Positions 12,690-25,293 of a stretch of DNA of 64,000 nucleotides are shown here, piece after piece. The DNA comes from Dryas octopetala (taxonomy: Eukaryota; Streptophyta; Magnoliopsida; Rosales; Rosaceae). The notes beneath the pieces were generated by a model. That model had not been told where the DNA came from and ran no database searches. It saw nothing but the letters and a program-made list of their open reading frames with translations. How positions within the stretch are numbered: the first letter of the stretch is position 1; each line of letters opens with the position of its first letter. Location: the NCBI GenBank assembly GCA_963921425.1, contig OY992832.1, positions 4,402,001 through 4,466,000 of the forward strand. The letters are read 5' to 3'. The position numbers were made by a program, and so were the translations under genes.

Positions 12690-12926
12690 ATGGCAACCCC
12701 TTCTTCCACACCCCAAAAGGAGAAACACATAACCCTTCCTCCAAAGAGAGGCAAGATCAAACATCAGATATTTGAAAGCTTGGTCAACGCAGTGGCCTCC
12801 ATGGTCTCCAAATCTGGAGCTCAGGGAAGAAACACAGGCACTACTACTGCAGGTGGTGGAAATTCTGCCTCTCCAACACCACCACCCAGTGTCTACAACT
12901 CTGATACCAATTCTGATACCTCATAG
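12690..12926 (+). CDS. 78-aa protein of unknown function, paralogue of the gene at 5543
   Basis: Single-exon gene starting at the ATG in ACAGTGATGGCAACC. The open frame continues upstream without an ATG, so this start is well supported. Residues 18-39 (PPKRGKIKHQIFESLVNAV, then MV) match the basic helix-like segment of the 77-aa protein. The middle is Gly/Thr-rich and the end, VYNSDTNSDTS, shares the paired Ser-Asp tail. It is soluble by appearance, with no signal peptide. The gene is next to RAD51B on the same strand, and the pair of small genes is arranged head-to-head across 7 kb. Function is unknown to me; the repeated Ser-Asp tail could be a phosphorylation site (inference). Confidence 0.88.
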   Translation: MATPSSTPQKEKHITLPPKRGKIKHQIFESLVNAVASMVSKSGAQGRNTGTTTAGGGNSASPTPPPSVYNSDTNSDTS

Positions 12927-14459
12927 ACATCATCAGCTGATTCAGATGAGTCAAGCCCTCAGGTTCACCATCTACATGTGAATTGATTTCACCACCTATT
13001 TCTCTTAGCCAAGATTTGCAGCATTCCCCAGTTGCCTAAGAAGAGCCTTAAAACTCTGCCATTTAAGTCAGATCAAGCTTCTACTGTGTTGTTGAATAGA
13101 TGTCTAGACTAGTCTTTATGTTGTTTGGGTTTTAGATGTAGAAATCAAACATGGGGTTATGTGTTAAATATGTGCCTGCAAATTACTCATATTTTTAGCC
13201 AGTTTTGCAGGAATAAAAACCCATCTAAGCCTATCTCTGTATTTCAGTGTCTTTTAGTTTTTCTTTTTCTTTTGGGTCTTGTTGTTGTTGCTGTTGTCAG
13301 TTCCTGTTTTTTTGGGGAAATAAGAACCTCTTCCATTGTTGTTTCTCCGAAAGTTTTAGAGAGGGGACATATTTGGAAGAGGGAGTTTGTATTTTGGCTT
13401 CGTATCTTTGGTTGCTTGATGTGTAGTTTTTAACTTGCTATATGATATGGTGGTTATAAAAATTTTATACATGCCTATACATGTTGTGGTTACTGAACAA
13501 TTACTGTAAAATTAGGATGTGCATGTTTGCATCAAAAAATTGATCTGGGTGTTCTTTTTCTGTTATCCCTTTCTCAAATGTCAGCAGAATCTTTAAGATC
13601 CTATCCAAGAATTAAAATTTTTTATTTTTTATTTTAAATAATTATGAAAAAGATGGAAGTGGTCAACTTCTTCAAAAAGTATATTTTCTACTGATAATAG
13701 GCTACTAGCACTGCTTGAAGAAACATATAAAATGAATGGCTAGAAGCTAGGGGCCAAAGTATATGATAATGATAGAGCTTTTTAGGAATGCTTTTGGAAA
13801 ATAGACAAACGTTTTTTAAGGTTACTGAAAATGAAATACTTTAATTCCTTATTAGAGAACCAGGTGCTCTCTCCAAAAACGTTCTCAAGTGAATATGTCA
13901 AAATTATTTGATTTTTAAGAAAAAGAATCTATGCACGTCTAACAAAGAAGGTGCTGAATAAAAATTCTAGGCATTTTCAAGCAACCCCAGATTTAGAATC
14001 TGAAATATTTACTTATTTTAGCAAACCCAAAAAAGGAGAGAAAAATACAAAACCATCTAGAATGGTTGGCTTGGCCGGTCGAACCATTATTCTTTGGCCA
14101 AATGATTATTTTGGTCCACTTTAGTTTGGTGAGTGTTTTAATTTTATCTATATTGTTTTAATTTTTTCAATTAAGTCCTTATAGTTTATATTTTATTATA
14201 ATTAAGTTCAACATTAAAATTTTGTCCAAATTAGATGGTAAAATCCTTACTTTTATGATTTTATCAACACAAGACTGCAATATTTGCTCTTAAACTCGTA
14301 AAGGCTAACATTGCGCATTGTTTTTACATAAAAATTTTGTCTAAAATTTCTATATTGGACTTAATTATAACAAAATTTAAACTACGATAATTTAATAAAA
14401 ATTGAAACAAGAGGCAAACTACAAGATCAAAATTTACTCTATTCTTTTTTGTCTATGTA
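12927..14459. other. 3' region of the 78-aa gene and spacer before RAD51B
   Basis: The first few hundred bases are probably 3' untranslated; an AATAAA-type signal is at 13212. The rest is AT-rich with no coding signal. The 102-aa open frame near 13125-13433 has no ATG-based or family support. Confidence 0.5.
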
Positions 14460-14460
14460 T

Positions 14461-14632
14461 TGGGCCTCTTTGGGTTGTTAACTTTCTGACTTGTATGAAA
14501 GAGGGCTGGGCTTCGGTCTGAATATCGGACCAGACGAAAAGCCCACTGGGCCTATTTAACATCTTTCACGCTGTAACAAAGCGTTTTAGTACCAAAAACA
14601 AATTGGGCGTTAGGGTTTCGCATTTGGCGGGA
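14461..14632 (+). promoter_or_regulatory. RAD51B promoter: site II, telo box and E2F-type motifs
   Basis: Four TGGGCY motifs occur at 14461, 14507, 14540 (complement) and 14547. A telo box TAGGGTTT is at 14611-14618 and an E2F-type site TTTGGCGGGA at 14623-14632, 46 bp before the ATG. This combination is known from plant S-phase and repair genes, which fits RAD51B. Confidence 0.6.
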
Positions 14633-14677
14633 GAGGACGAGGAAGACGAAAGAAAGACTCTGAGCTTCAGAGAAAAA

Positions 14678-17472
14678 ATGGCGAACAAACTCATCAACCA
14701 GATGGGCCTCCCCAAATCCATCGCCAACGTCTTCGCAGCTCGTAACATCACCACCGCCAAGGTAGTATATAATTGAAATTTTAAATATGTTTTTTTTTTG
14801 GCCATGAAATTTTAAATATGTTTAAATAATTTATAAATTACCAGTTTTTTTTTTTTTTTTTTTTTCATATAATACGAATTGATTTTTGTGTTTTTTTAAG
14901 GACGCTTTATCTTTGACCGAATTCGAATTAATGGAGGTACTAGATGTGAGTTTGGCAGAAGTCACGTCTGCAATAGCTCGCATCAGTGAGATTACATGTC
15001 CCCCCTATCAAACTGTGAGCATCAAACCCTAATTTCTGATGTTTTTAGATTAAATTTCTGTATTTGGTAGTGTTTCTGAGATGCTAGGGTTTTAGCTGTG
15101 TTTGATTAGGCGCTATCTCTAATGGAGCAAAGGGTTCAAAAAGAGCACATGGGTGGCCACCTTTCCACGCGCCTCAAAGGACTAGACGACGCCTTATGTG
15201 GTGGTATTCCATTTGGGGTTTTGACAGAGCTGGTTGGTCCTGCTGGCATTGGAAAAACACAGGTATAATTGATGATTTTTTCACCCATTTGACCATCATC
15301 TATCAAACATATATAGTTGTAATGTATCTATGTATCTGGTTGGATGAATGTTTCAATTGCAGTTTTGCCTCAAGCTTGCATTGTTGGCTTCTTTGCCAGC
15401 AGCTTGTGGAGGTTTAGAGGGTTGTGTGATATACATTGATGTAGAATCCAAATTTAGTTCAACAAGGTAATTAAAGCGCACATTGATAGTATCAATTATC
15501 AGCTATTTTGTTGACAAAATTCTCCCTACTGTGTTTGTCAAAGAAACAGGAAGTTTTTAAAGTCTAATTTTTTATTCTTAGGATGATAGAAATTGGAGCA
15601 AAGAGTTTCCCGGAAATATTTCACACGAAAGGAATGGCGCAAGAGGTATGCAGATTGAAATTAATTATTGGCTCTCTAAGTATTTTTAATGAGCATCATG
15701 CTTGGTTAATGAAAGATTGTCTTCTATTTGGATTGCAGATGGCTGGTAGGATCCTTGTTTTGCGGCCAACATCACTTTCTGAATTCACTGAGAGGTATTG
15801 TTCTTTATGCAATTTTATTTTTCTTTAAGATACAGATAAATGGTTAGCCATGAGTTGCTCCATCTGTTATTTTGAAATGTGGAACTTTAACATTTCAGTC
15901 ATGAGCTGTCAGTATATTATCTAGTAGCTCCTTATTCCGTTGTTTTTGTTACTTGCATTTTTCGACAATCAATTAGAGAAAATTGTTTAGCAAATTTTGT
16001 ATTATCTGATTGCTCATCAGTTTGCAACAAATCAAGATTTCACTCCTTCAAAACCAAGTGAAGTTGCTAATCATCGACAGCATGGCTGCTCTCGTTTCAG
16101 GGCAAGTTCAGATTTTCCTGTTTTGCTTCTAACCTGCTTGCCATTATTTCATTTCATGTCTTCCAATAGAATGGTCATACTTCATGCATAATCCAGTTGG
16201 CTTTTGATTGTTAATAAATGCTAATATTTTTTCCAGGGAATATGAGCAGGGAGCTCCCAGGCAACATTTATTGGGTTGGCATATTTCTTTTATTAAGTGA
16301 GAATCGTAGACTATTGGAACTTATTTCATGATGGTGATTGTGTCTTTCTGCCCGTGATAAAGCTCCCTTTCTTTCTTTAATATATCTAGGTCACTTGCTG
16401 AATTTTCACGAATCCCTGTTGTTGTTACAAACCAAGTGAGATCTCAAAGTCGTGATGAAGCCTGCCAGTATTCTTTTCAAGGTAGGATAGTATAGTCAGA
16501 TTGTGACATTCTCCAAATGAGTTATTAATGCAATGCATTTTATTGTGTGCAGGACAGAGCAGGGAAAAAGCTGTAGAGGATCATACACGATATGATTCTC
16601 ATCTTGTCGCTGCTTTGGGGATTCACTGGGCTCATGCAGTGACCATACGTCTTGTGCTTGATGCTAAATCCGGTTTGCCTAATTTATGCTTTGACTTGAA
16701 AATGATTACACTGTCATGAAGCAGACTCTTGCTCCCTAGTTACACTGTCATGGAGAAAATTTGCTCAAGAGACGTCCTAATTGTATATGCTGTTCTTTTA
16801 ATGAGATGATGAAAATGATTATCATGGTGATACTTGAAAACAAAAACTCCTTCCCCTTATTACTGATTCCATAGTTTTTTTTTCTCTTGCAGGGAAGAGG
16901 TTCATCAAGCTGGCAAAGTCTCCAATATCACCACCTTTGGCCTTCCCTTTCAACATAACATCATCTGGAATTTCACTGCTAGATGATGATGGAATAGAAC
17001 TGGCAGGACCAGAGATAAACACAATTCATTGTCAAGGTTTGTCACTGAGACTTCTTGTTGGGTGAGCCTGGAAAACCATATTAAATAAAAAATGATCAAC
17101 ATTAAAGAGAATGGAGTACTTAGTGGGTGGCACCTATCATTTATTAATTTTTGCTAAAGTGATAACCCACCTAAAAACCCTTTTTGACAGCTGAGGAATT
17201 AATATCAGTTGACTTGCTAAGATAATACTCATAGAAGTGCTCTCCACCTGCATGATAAAGGAAATTGCTTTCTCAGTGTATATGTTAGAGAAAATTGGTT
17301 TCCATATTTCTAGATTTTCCTACAACTTAATTGCAGTCTATGAACAAGCTCAAGCTTGGTTAGGAATTTGCTTTTTTTTTTTTTCTTTTTTTGAGTGATA
17401 GTCTCATGTTATGATGACAAAAATGCAGGTCACAATGACATAATTAATTTTGATGGGGAAAGATTTCGGTGA
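14678..17472 (+). CDS. RAD51B: RAD51B, RecA-like recombination mediator
   Basis: RAD51 paralogue that acts in homologous recombination repair in the nucleus, as part of the BCDX2-type complex in other eukaryotes. Twelve coding exons: 14678-14761, 14901-15014, 15110-15262, 15363-15466, 15582-15645, 15739-15794, 16021-16101, 16237-16296, 16390-16481, 16553-16672, 16893-17036, 17429-17472. They join in frame to 371 aa, close to the Arabidopsis protein. Walker A GPAGIGKT is at residues 109-116, the catalytic-glutamate strand VIYIDVES at about 139-146, and Walker B KLLIIDS at 206-212. NQVRSQSRDEACQYSF is typical of plant RAD51B rather than RAD51 or XRCC3. Intron 7 uses a GC donor at 16102-16103; all others are GT-AG. 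The promoter has E2F and site II motifs. A micro-insertion lies in intron 1. Confidence 0.95.
14774..14823. repeat. Micro-insertion between 19-bp direct repeats (RAD51B intron 1)
   Basis: TGAAATTTTAAATATGTTT occurs at 14774-14792 and identically at 14805-14823. The 12 bp between them are TTTTTTTGGCCA. A perfect 19-bp duplication suggests a recent event. Confidence 0.75.
16102..16103 (+). other. GC splice donor of RAD51B intron 7
   Basis: The frame requires the junction TCAGG/GCAAGT, a good match to the rare GC-AG class. The next GT at 16107 would create a TGA two codons into exon 8. Confidence 0.85.
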
Positions 17473-20400
17473 TCAATCAGGAGGAAAGCTGCATAAATTT
17501 GCATTACTGCTCCATGCACAAAGCTAACTTCCTGCTGGGTGGCAGTTCTAGAGTTTGTTTTATCTTCCTTTTTTGTCCTCTTCTTTCATGAGCAGGGTTT
17601 TTATTAGGCCGATGTGAATGTTAGTTGGCCTATGTCTCATGTATAGACCATAGTATTAGAAAGGCTATCATGATGTACATGCTTTCCACTCATAAAAGTT
17701 TGTAGTTCGATCATGTACTTTTATGCATATATGTTTGTAGTGTTAATAATGCTTGAGCATGGATGAAATATATTCAGTATTCAAGTCATATCTCAATGAA
17801 TCTATTGCATTGTCTGTTGAACAATAACCGCAGAATCAATTATTGGTGTTACTAATGCAACCACGTAAAAACAAGATGAGTTATCTTTGGAACTCTCTTA
17901 GAGCACAACAGTCGGTCGAAATACATGTTGATTTGTTTAACTAAGTAACATGTGTGAGGAAGATTTCAAATTTCGTTTTAGATATTAAATGAATTCTAAC
18001 AAATAATGTACTCTATATCGGGTATTTAAAAGCTGGGTTAATTAAGTTGGTGCTTCTTGTATTAGTCTTTTAGTTGTTAGTTGACACCAAGGCGTTCTAA
18101 AATTTACATCCAAACGATCTCAAAAATTGTGCAAAAGAATTTTTCCAGCCCTACAGAAGTTGTTACCCAATGGATCTTCATGCTTATCTTGTAAAAATGA
18201 TGGATATGTGGACCATATTGTCTTTGGGTTTCTTTTGATTTATCTAGAAAGTAGCAATAAAGCAGAGGAAGCCAAGGAATACAAATAAGGCATGGAAGTC
18301 TTGGTAGTCTCTTATTTTGGGCAGAAGGGCTTGTGCAAAAACTTAAAAGTAATCTGAGAACAAATGTGCTGGTTGCTGGTACGCTGATTTGATTATAACT
18401 TCTGCAGATATTTTTGCAAACCTCTGATGGTTTTCTTGCATTATTAACGTTTATCAAAGCCAATAATCTAAAGAAAAGACATGCATCTAACATTCTAACC
18501 TTTATTCTATATTGGTAGTTGAGATTAGGATCAGCCAATCATCGCTAGCTTACAAAAAGGAAAAGAGATGGCAGCACTTTTTAGAATCCTCCGACAAAAG
18601 GGTGGTAAATAGAGAGGCCAGAGGCCAGTGCATTGGTAAACTAGGGTTTAATGCTAGCTTTGAATCAAGAAAACAAAGGAAAAAACAAATATGAAAGAAG
18701 AAAAAAACAGAGGTTGGGATAGTTGATTGATGTTCTCAAGATGAAGACATAATTCGCATTTTAGTACCAACATTGGGTGAGTCATATGTAGGTTTCCAAA
18801 CAGAACATCTCAGCCACTTGCTTAAAGACAAATTGTTCCCTTTTGTGCTTGAATTTGTTTCTTACTCTGCAAATTGATTTTTGTTACAGCACCAATCTGC
18901 TTGTTTTTCTCCCTGGAATTTCCTCTTTGCTCATTTAAGTAAAATCTATACAAGATGCATAGTTCTGTGATTATACTTTCGAATCTTGATGATGTTGATG
19001 TTTCTATAAGTCCTTTGTTGGTGTCACTTGGACTATTTTTTCTTCCTTGTTGTTGGTGATGGTATTGTGTAGTGTCTTTTTATGAGTGGAGCATTGGGAT
19101 ATGAGGGAGATATGGATGATGACAAGTTGCTAGCACTGGCTATAATATTCATTTGATTAATTGGCAGGTGAAAGAGCCATTATTTGGTTCAGATATTTTA
19201 GGAGGAAATCAATATGCTTTACTTGATGCACATGTTATTATGTATGAAAGCCAATGCCACCTAGTGCATGGCTGTTGATCACTCAAGCCTACATGTATAA
19301 GTACATAACCCCAGACAAAGATCATGATAAATGATATCTTGCTGGGAGGTGGGACATGTGATCATCAAACAAATGGATGGCTTAGATTGGTTTGGGAGAT
19401 TATGGGGATTCATTACATCATTTGCATGCAATGCCCTCTCATACACAGCACCAGTACTATCTTTTAAAGTTTTCTAGTCTAGTATAGATCAGGTCTTCAA
19501 CAAGAATTTCTTAGCATGTACTGTATCAAGATTCAAGTTGAAGACAACTTACTCTTTTTTTATTCTATCTAGGAACCAAGGAAAGGGTGCTTTTATATTA
19601 TAACCAATATATATGTATATATATATAGAACTGTAAACTGTATAGTCTGTATAGCTTATTCATAGCCATAAAAGGACATAAAGTAATCCATGATCTGTAT
19701 TCGTTCCTTAAACAAGAAAAAATTAATACAGAGAAGAAGCCAAACCTTGGACTGGGTTTTAAGGTTTCTCTCCTTTCCGCTTTAGTTATTTGTGGACACA
19801 TTGGGTAAGTTCCCTCTTTCTCTCTCTCTATCATATTAATTGTTTATAGACATGTTGTTTGTATAGCTGTTTTATGTGATTATTGAAATGTGAGTGATCC
19901 ATTGAACCAGCTGCAGCCTGACCTTGACAGACTAAACAAATGAAAAATGCTTTTTTCAAACCTTGTCTGATATGTCTTTGAACCTGATTAGCTTTTAAGC
20001 ATGGATACAACAAATAAGTCTCTGGATAATATTCGGATTCAGCTCTGAATTGGCGTGCCTTTTGTTTACACATAATGGTTTTGGCATCTTAATCTCCTCG
20101 AAATTTTATGCTTTTTGTACTATATTTATGCTGATATTTGCCCCATTTGGGTATATTATATCAATTAGTGCATTGTATCTGGTAGCCATGATCAATAAAT
20201 TAATAGGTTTTCATGGGTAATTTTGTGCATTAGTTTAATGCAAGTTTGTTGTATTTTCATATGGAAATCTGGTACATATAATTAGGTTTGTTACTCACCA
20301 ATGCTTGCATTCCAAGAGACAAACAGATCTATTCCAGTACGTACAGGCTTGATAGTTAAGTTTCCCTCTATATGATTGCCATTACTTTAGTCCTTTCAAA

Positions 20401-21635
20401 GTTTCAAGTACAAATATGATATATATTTTATATCAATTGCTCATTATTTTGATGTTTCTTCATACAGATGTCTAAATACATGCTTTTTCTTTGGTGGGTG
20501 GGGTGGCCTGAAAAGGTGTATTCATTAAAAAAACAAAGAAAGAAATGGGAGAGTACAACTTAGTACATATCAGTTTTAGTACATAGTTTTGTTGCATATA
20601 TTTGTTTGGTACATTGTACTTAGTTACAGTCTCTTGTCTGCATGTATGCACATCGCCATTATTGAGAGATAGCAAACGATGAAAAAGACCACGGTTTATT
20701 ACTATTTTGACCTTATTTAAAATTATATTTAAAAAATATATAATTTAAGAACAATTATAAAAAAAAATATAGAAAGAAATAAACCTTGTTATGCAAAATG
20801 AATGTGATGGTCAAAAGTTGTCCATATGAATCCTCATTTTGCTTGTTTAGACTTCCTTCCCTTTTTTCTGGGGCAAGGAGGGTTTAAAAAAAGCATGATG
20901 ATCCATTTAGTGTTGTTGATGTTCCATGTCTGGTGTGAATCCTGTGATTCATGTCAATGCTTTTAAAGATTCAAATCAAAGCAATTGTTTTATATTTCTG
21001 ACAGAAAAAACAAAAAAAAGAGAAAGGCAAGAAGGCAATTATTAGATAGAAACTTGGGTTTTTTTCTTCAAGTCCAAAACGAAAAAACCTATAATCGACT
21101 GGGCCCATTTAAAAAAAAGGTCACAGGCGGTCCACTAAATTCAAGCTAAATCAATTATTTATGATTGACAAAGGGGTCTTTCAAGTCCCAAATTATGAAA
21201 ACACCCCCGAAACTTCAAAACTATGCCTATTAAATTTACTGACAAAAAAAAAGGTGCTACTATTTACATATTCTTTTTTCTCCCACTACACAAATAGCAG
21301 CACTTACAAAAAATTGAAATAATTACTGTACAAATAGCTGTATAGAATGCAGACAAATTAGATATCTCACAAATTTATACTCTAAAAAAAATAATAAAAT
21401 CACTAATTTCTTTCCCATATAATTTATACTCTAATGGTTAAAAATCTATATATATTATACAAACTTTCGCATGGTAGTCTATTCCAAAAAAAATCAAAGA
21501 AACCCTTTATTATGATACGAGGATATAAATGGATTAATTTATATTCTTTTTTACATTAAAATGGGATCGAATTCATGACAGTATACTGATCCTAATTATT
21601 AATGTAAGACACATGTGACTATTGATTAGGTCATC

Positions 21636-21681
21636 TCATTATTGATTAGGTTTTTCTTTGGCCAAATCATTATTGATTGGG
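21636..21681. repeat. Micro-insertion between 15-bp direct repeats
   Basis: TCATTATTGATTAGG (21636-21650) and TCATTATTGATTGGG (21667-21681) differ at one base and flank the 16 bp TTTTTCTTTGGCCAAA. Confidence 0.65.
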
Positions 21682-23213
21682 ATGTAAATTTGTAATTATG
21701 TATATAATAGTATATAAGACTTTCGCACCTTCTCTCCAAGTAAAGAGGAAAAATCAGCAATCAAAATGAAGGGCATTCGGGTAAATTCACCGTTTTGGAT
21801 ATTTTCTATTTGTTTATTATTATATCCGGATTTTTAAATTTTTTAATATTTTATGTCTTCTCAAACTAACAAATAATTGTAGTGGGGGAGCGAGAAAATA
21901 TGTTTAAAAAATGAAATAATAAATTGGAGAATTAATACTAGTAGAAAGTAGAAACTTTGACAAAATAATGGATTAAAATAATGAAGGAGGACTTTCTATG
22001 AATGGAGAAGGAGCGTCCACGTCTCCCTAGTCTCCAGGCCCAAACCTCGTACACCCACACCCACCAAAAAGGAAAAAAGAAAAGCAAAACCCTATTTGTA
22101 CTTCACTTTTTTATTATATTATATATATTGTATTCTTCTAAATTCTAATACACCTATAAGTCTATAACATATTTGCTATTATTGACAATTTGACAACGCA
22201 CCTTGTATTATCTCCAACCTTACACAGTTACACATCATGTTTGATAAACATTTTAAAAAAGAAAACCTCACTCATCATATGTGCTTTTTTTTTTTTTGGG
22301 TTTACTTCACATCGGTGTTTTTAAATTTATTTAATTATATTTATATGACAATTAAATTATTTTCAATCCTATTATTTTTTGTACAAGTCTGAAACTCTGA
22401 ACTTACTTTCATATGAAAAAATTTGAGAAGAATAGTGTTTTTCTGTTTTTATTTAATTGTGATCAAGGGTATATGCTAATATATAAAGATTAAAGAATGC
22501 CAAATTACATTTTTTCCCCATGAGCTCAACCTGATTTCCACTTAAGTCTATGTAGTTTAAAGCATTACAATTGTACATTTGTGGTTTGGTTTAGTTTTCA
22601 ATTAAGAATAAAAACTCAACCCCGTTTAATTTTTTGATAGATTACTAATGTGACAATAGGTCAAAAAGACTTAGGTGGAAATGAAGACAAACCACAAGAT
22701 CAAAAGTGTAATATTGAGTCAAACAGGATCAAAGTGTAATGTGCATGTCTCTTGTGCTACCACGTTAGCACTTTGTGTAAGAATTAACGAAGTTTTTTTA
22801 TCTTTAATTGCAAACTAAACAAAACTTATAGGAGTACAATTGAAACTTTTTAAATTGCAAGGACCTAAGCGAAAAAAAAAAAAAAGGAAAAAGTAGAAAA
22901 ATCAAAATGTAATTGAGCCTGTAAAGAACCACATCCATGATATCCTTGCCAAGGACAAGAAATTGGTTTTTTTTTTAAAAGGACGAAGTGAGAAGTACAC
23001 TCGCAATGATGGGCGCGTGTTGGAAAGCCGTTGCCTAAAGGCTAAAGGTTTCCTTAAAGGGGACCACCACAAAAGAGCAAAGGACACCCACGCGAATGCA
23101 ATAGGAGACGCGTGGTTGAAGAATGAAGAGAAGTTAATATCTTGTTGTTATAGGATTAGGAGGGGGATGTATGCTATTAGTGGTCACACCCTCATACAAT
23201 AATTTCATTGTTA

Positions 23214-23293
23214 ACATATTTAACACATGATTTTTTTTTTGCCACTATTTAACACATGAAGTGGCCGAAAAAAAAAACATATTTAACACATGA
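23214..23293. repeat. Triplicated target with two opposed micro-insertions
   Basis: TATTTAACACATGA occurs three times, ending at 23230, 23259 and 23293; the outer two share the longer form ACATATTTAACACATGA. The first gap holds about ten T plus GCCAC. The second holds AGTGGCCG plus about nine A, nearly the complement of the first. It looks like two insertions of the same kind in opposite orientation. Confidence 0.65.
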
Positions 23294-23627
23294 ATGTTAA
23301 AGGCTCAAGCAAGAGTGAAAATTCAGTTACTTTTTCTATAAAAAATAAATTAAATAAATAGTTATTTCGTTTTCATTAATCGATATCAAAAAAAGTCTCA
23401 TGATAACCACTTATTTTCCTTTTCCATATTGCCTTTGCTTGGTGGGCAAGCATAATGGAATTTTTGTTTCTTCCCTTCATGAAACTGCTATGTAATTGTT
23501 AATGATTATTTAGTTTGGTCTAACTGTTTGAGTAATCATTTTGTTAGAGATAATTCAGGTTTAAATCTCGAGAACAAGATTATGATGCCTTTTCAACCAT
23601 ATTTGTAATTCAATCAATCCAACCCCT

Positions 23628-23631
<4 letters not shown>

Positions 23632-23656
<25 letters not shown>
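23632..23656. repeat. AT microsatellite
   Basis: A (AT)n run that ends where the hAT-like element begins; a shorter AT run resumes at its other end. It probably served as the insertion target. Confidence 0.8.
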
Positions 23657-23658
<2 letters not shown>

Positions 23659-24292
23659 GTGGTGGACCCATAATTTATTGTCCGGGGAGCAATATGAAAA
23701 GGCCTTCATAGTCCAAAATACGAGTTCCACTTACCTTAAACAAATCAATACAACAAAGACCATACACATCAACAATATATTACCCTATAGTTTCTCATAA
23801 TTCAAAATTAATACTACTATTTATTGTATAAAGTTGTCAAAGCTTTATGTTTGAGGAACTGAAAATATAGATGTTGTTAACTTATTAAAGAAGTATGTAC
23901 CAAGTACGTGGTGGGTGCCTTCCTTAATTTTCAAAATTATTCACTTCATTCATTTATGCCCTCATCTGTTCACCAATCTCTAAGATATGATGGAGATGTG
24001 GCTTTAATGTTTAATGTTGTTGCTGCATAGGACTTTTTCATATGTATTTAATTGGGTGAATGCCCTTTGGATTAATTGTTTAAGGTAAGTTGATTTTTTA
24101 AACAAAATATCAGGCAGAGGCATGCCCAACGGCACACACATATCTTGCCTCTCTTTGAAGCTTTTCCACAAACAGTTTGCCCTCATTTATAAAAAAGAAA
24201 AAGAAATAATAATAATAGAGAGGTAGAAGAATTCGGTAGTTTGGTGAGTAGGGTCAAGTGCCTGCACTCGCCCTATAGTAGGCCCACCCCTA
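23657..24292. mobile_element. hAT-like non-autonomous element, copy 1
   Basis: The left end reads TAGTGGTGGACCCATAA. The right end, reverse-complemented, reads TAGGGGTGGGCCTACTA, an imperfect inverted pair related to the common CAGGGGCGGACCCA-type hAT end. The flanks TATATATA and CATATATA fit an 8-bp target duplication but are low-complexity. The inside is non-coding. The last 120 bp resemble the element at 27677-28256, including CACTCGCCCTAT. Confidence 0.5.
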
Positions 24293-24939
24293 CATATATA
24301 TTTATCTTAACCAAATGAAAGCTTGATTATGCCATTAGTTCTAACTCAAGTGGCATATGGATATGGGCGTGATGTGAAACGGTATAATTTAGGTTCAAAA
24401 TCATATTGATGATCAAATTATCTTCACTATTCATTAATAAAATAACTGAAAACATCCCAATGCTAGAGTTTTTTGTTGACATGAATAAAAGAGTTTCTTC
24501 GATATAAATGTTTACATAAGTAACATAACAAATCAAACAATATAAAAAAGGTGTCCACAAATTAGGAGTGTCTGTGTGGGCACTATAGTTTTTCCCATGA
24601 AATAAAGGAAGTTTGACGTTACTTTAGCTTTCACTCGATCTCTATGACTGTGCAGATTTTGCCTCCCAGCTCCGCATCTTCTTCTTTTTTTTTTTTTGGC
24701 CAAGAGATCCCAATCTTCAAAGATCAATCATTGTGGAAAAAATATCCTATGTTTCCACGCAACACCAACCGTCGGATCAGATCCACGGAGAGACTGAGTG
24801 GACGGTGGTGAGCAGTGGTAGGACCAAATAATACGTGGCAAATGGGAAGTGGTGGAGCGACGGAATTTGGGTACAACTTAGGTTGACCGGCTGTGGCCGG
24901 TTGGAAAGTCAGAGTCACAATCATGGTGGTGGCCCTGGT

Positions 24940-24956
24940 GGGGGGGGGGGGGGGGA
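24940..24956. repeat. Poly-G run
   Basis: About 17 consecutive G in a locally GC-rich patch (24.75-24.95 kb). No gene is associated with it. Confidence 0.7.
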
Positions 24957-25075
24957 GTGGTTGATCGGAGTTACTAGAATTAGAAAATAAATTTTAACTT
25001 TTAAGGTAAGAGGATTACCTTAATGGGAAGGTACTAATTGTGTGACTGAAAAATGCAACCAATGTATTTTCATTA

Positions 25076-25293
25076 TTCTCTCTCTCTCTCTCCCCCGCTC
25101 ACACATTTTGACATTTTGTTTTTTCTCTTACTTTATTTATTGCTTGTTTTGTATCTTTCTAATTTCTACTGCCACGTTTGGTGTTTCTTGTCAATTCTCA
25201 TGTCCTGTGCAATGATTCAACCATTTTTGTTTCTTGTCAATTCTCTTACTTTATTTATAGATGATTCAACCATTTTTGTTTTTGTGGAAAGTC
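25076..25293. repeat. CT microsatellite and short duplicated segments
   Basis: A (CT)n run near 25078-25092 is followed by partial tandem duplications. ATGATTCAACCATTTTTGTT occurs twice, and TTCTTGTCAATTCTC and CTTACTTTATTTAT are also repeated. A (CA)n run follows near 25406-25421. The 114-aa open frame across it is a by-product. Confidence 0.6.

Noticed and set aside
18104-18538. 144-aa open frame on the minus strand just beyond RAD51B
   Set aside because: It has no ATG near its start, no recognisable domain and irregular composition; it looks like a chance frame.
18981-19000. GAATCTTGATGATG, identical to the core of miR172
   Set aside because: The following bases differ from miR172 and no complementary arm was found within about 200 bases upstream or nearby, so there is no precursor hairpin. 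Probably coincidence, despite the miR172 target gene in the window.
22902-23202. Overlapping 61-aa and 79-aa frames in a slightly GC-richer patch
   Set aside because: No family resemblance, no splice-linked neighbours, and both strands are open equally, as expected by chance.
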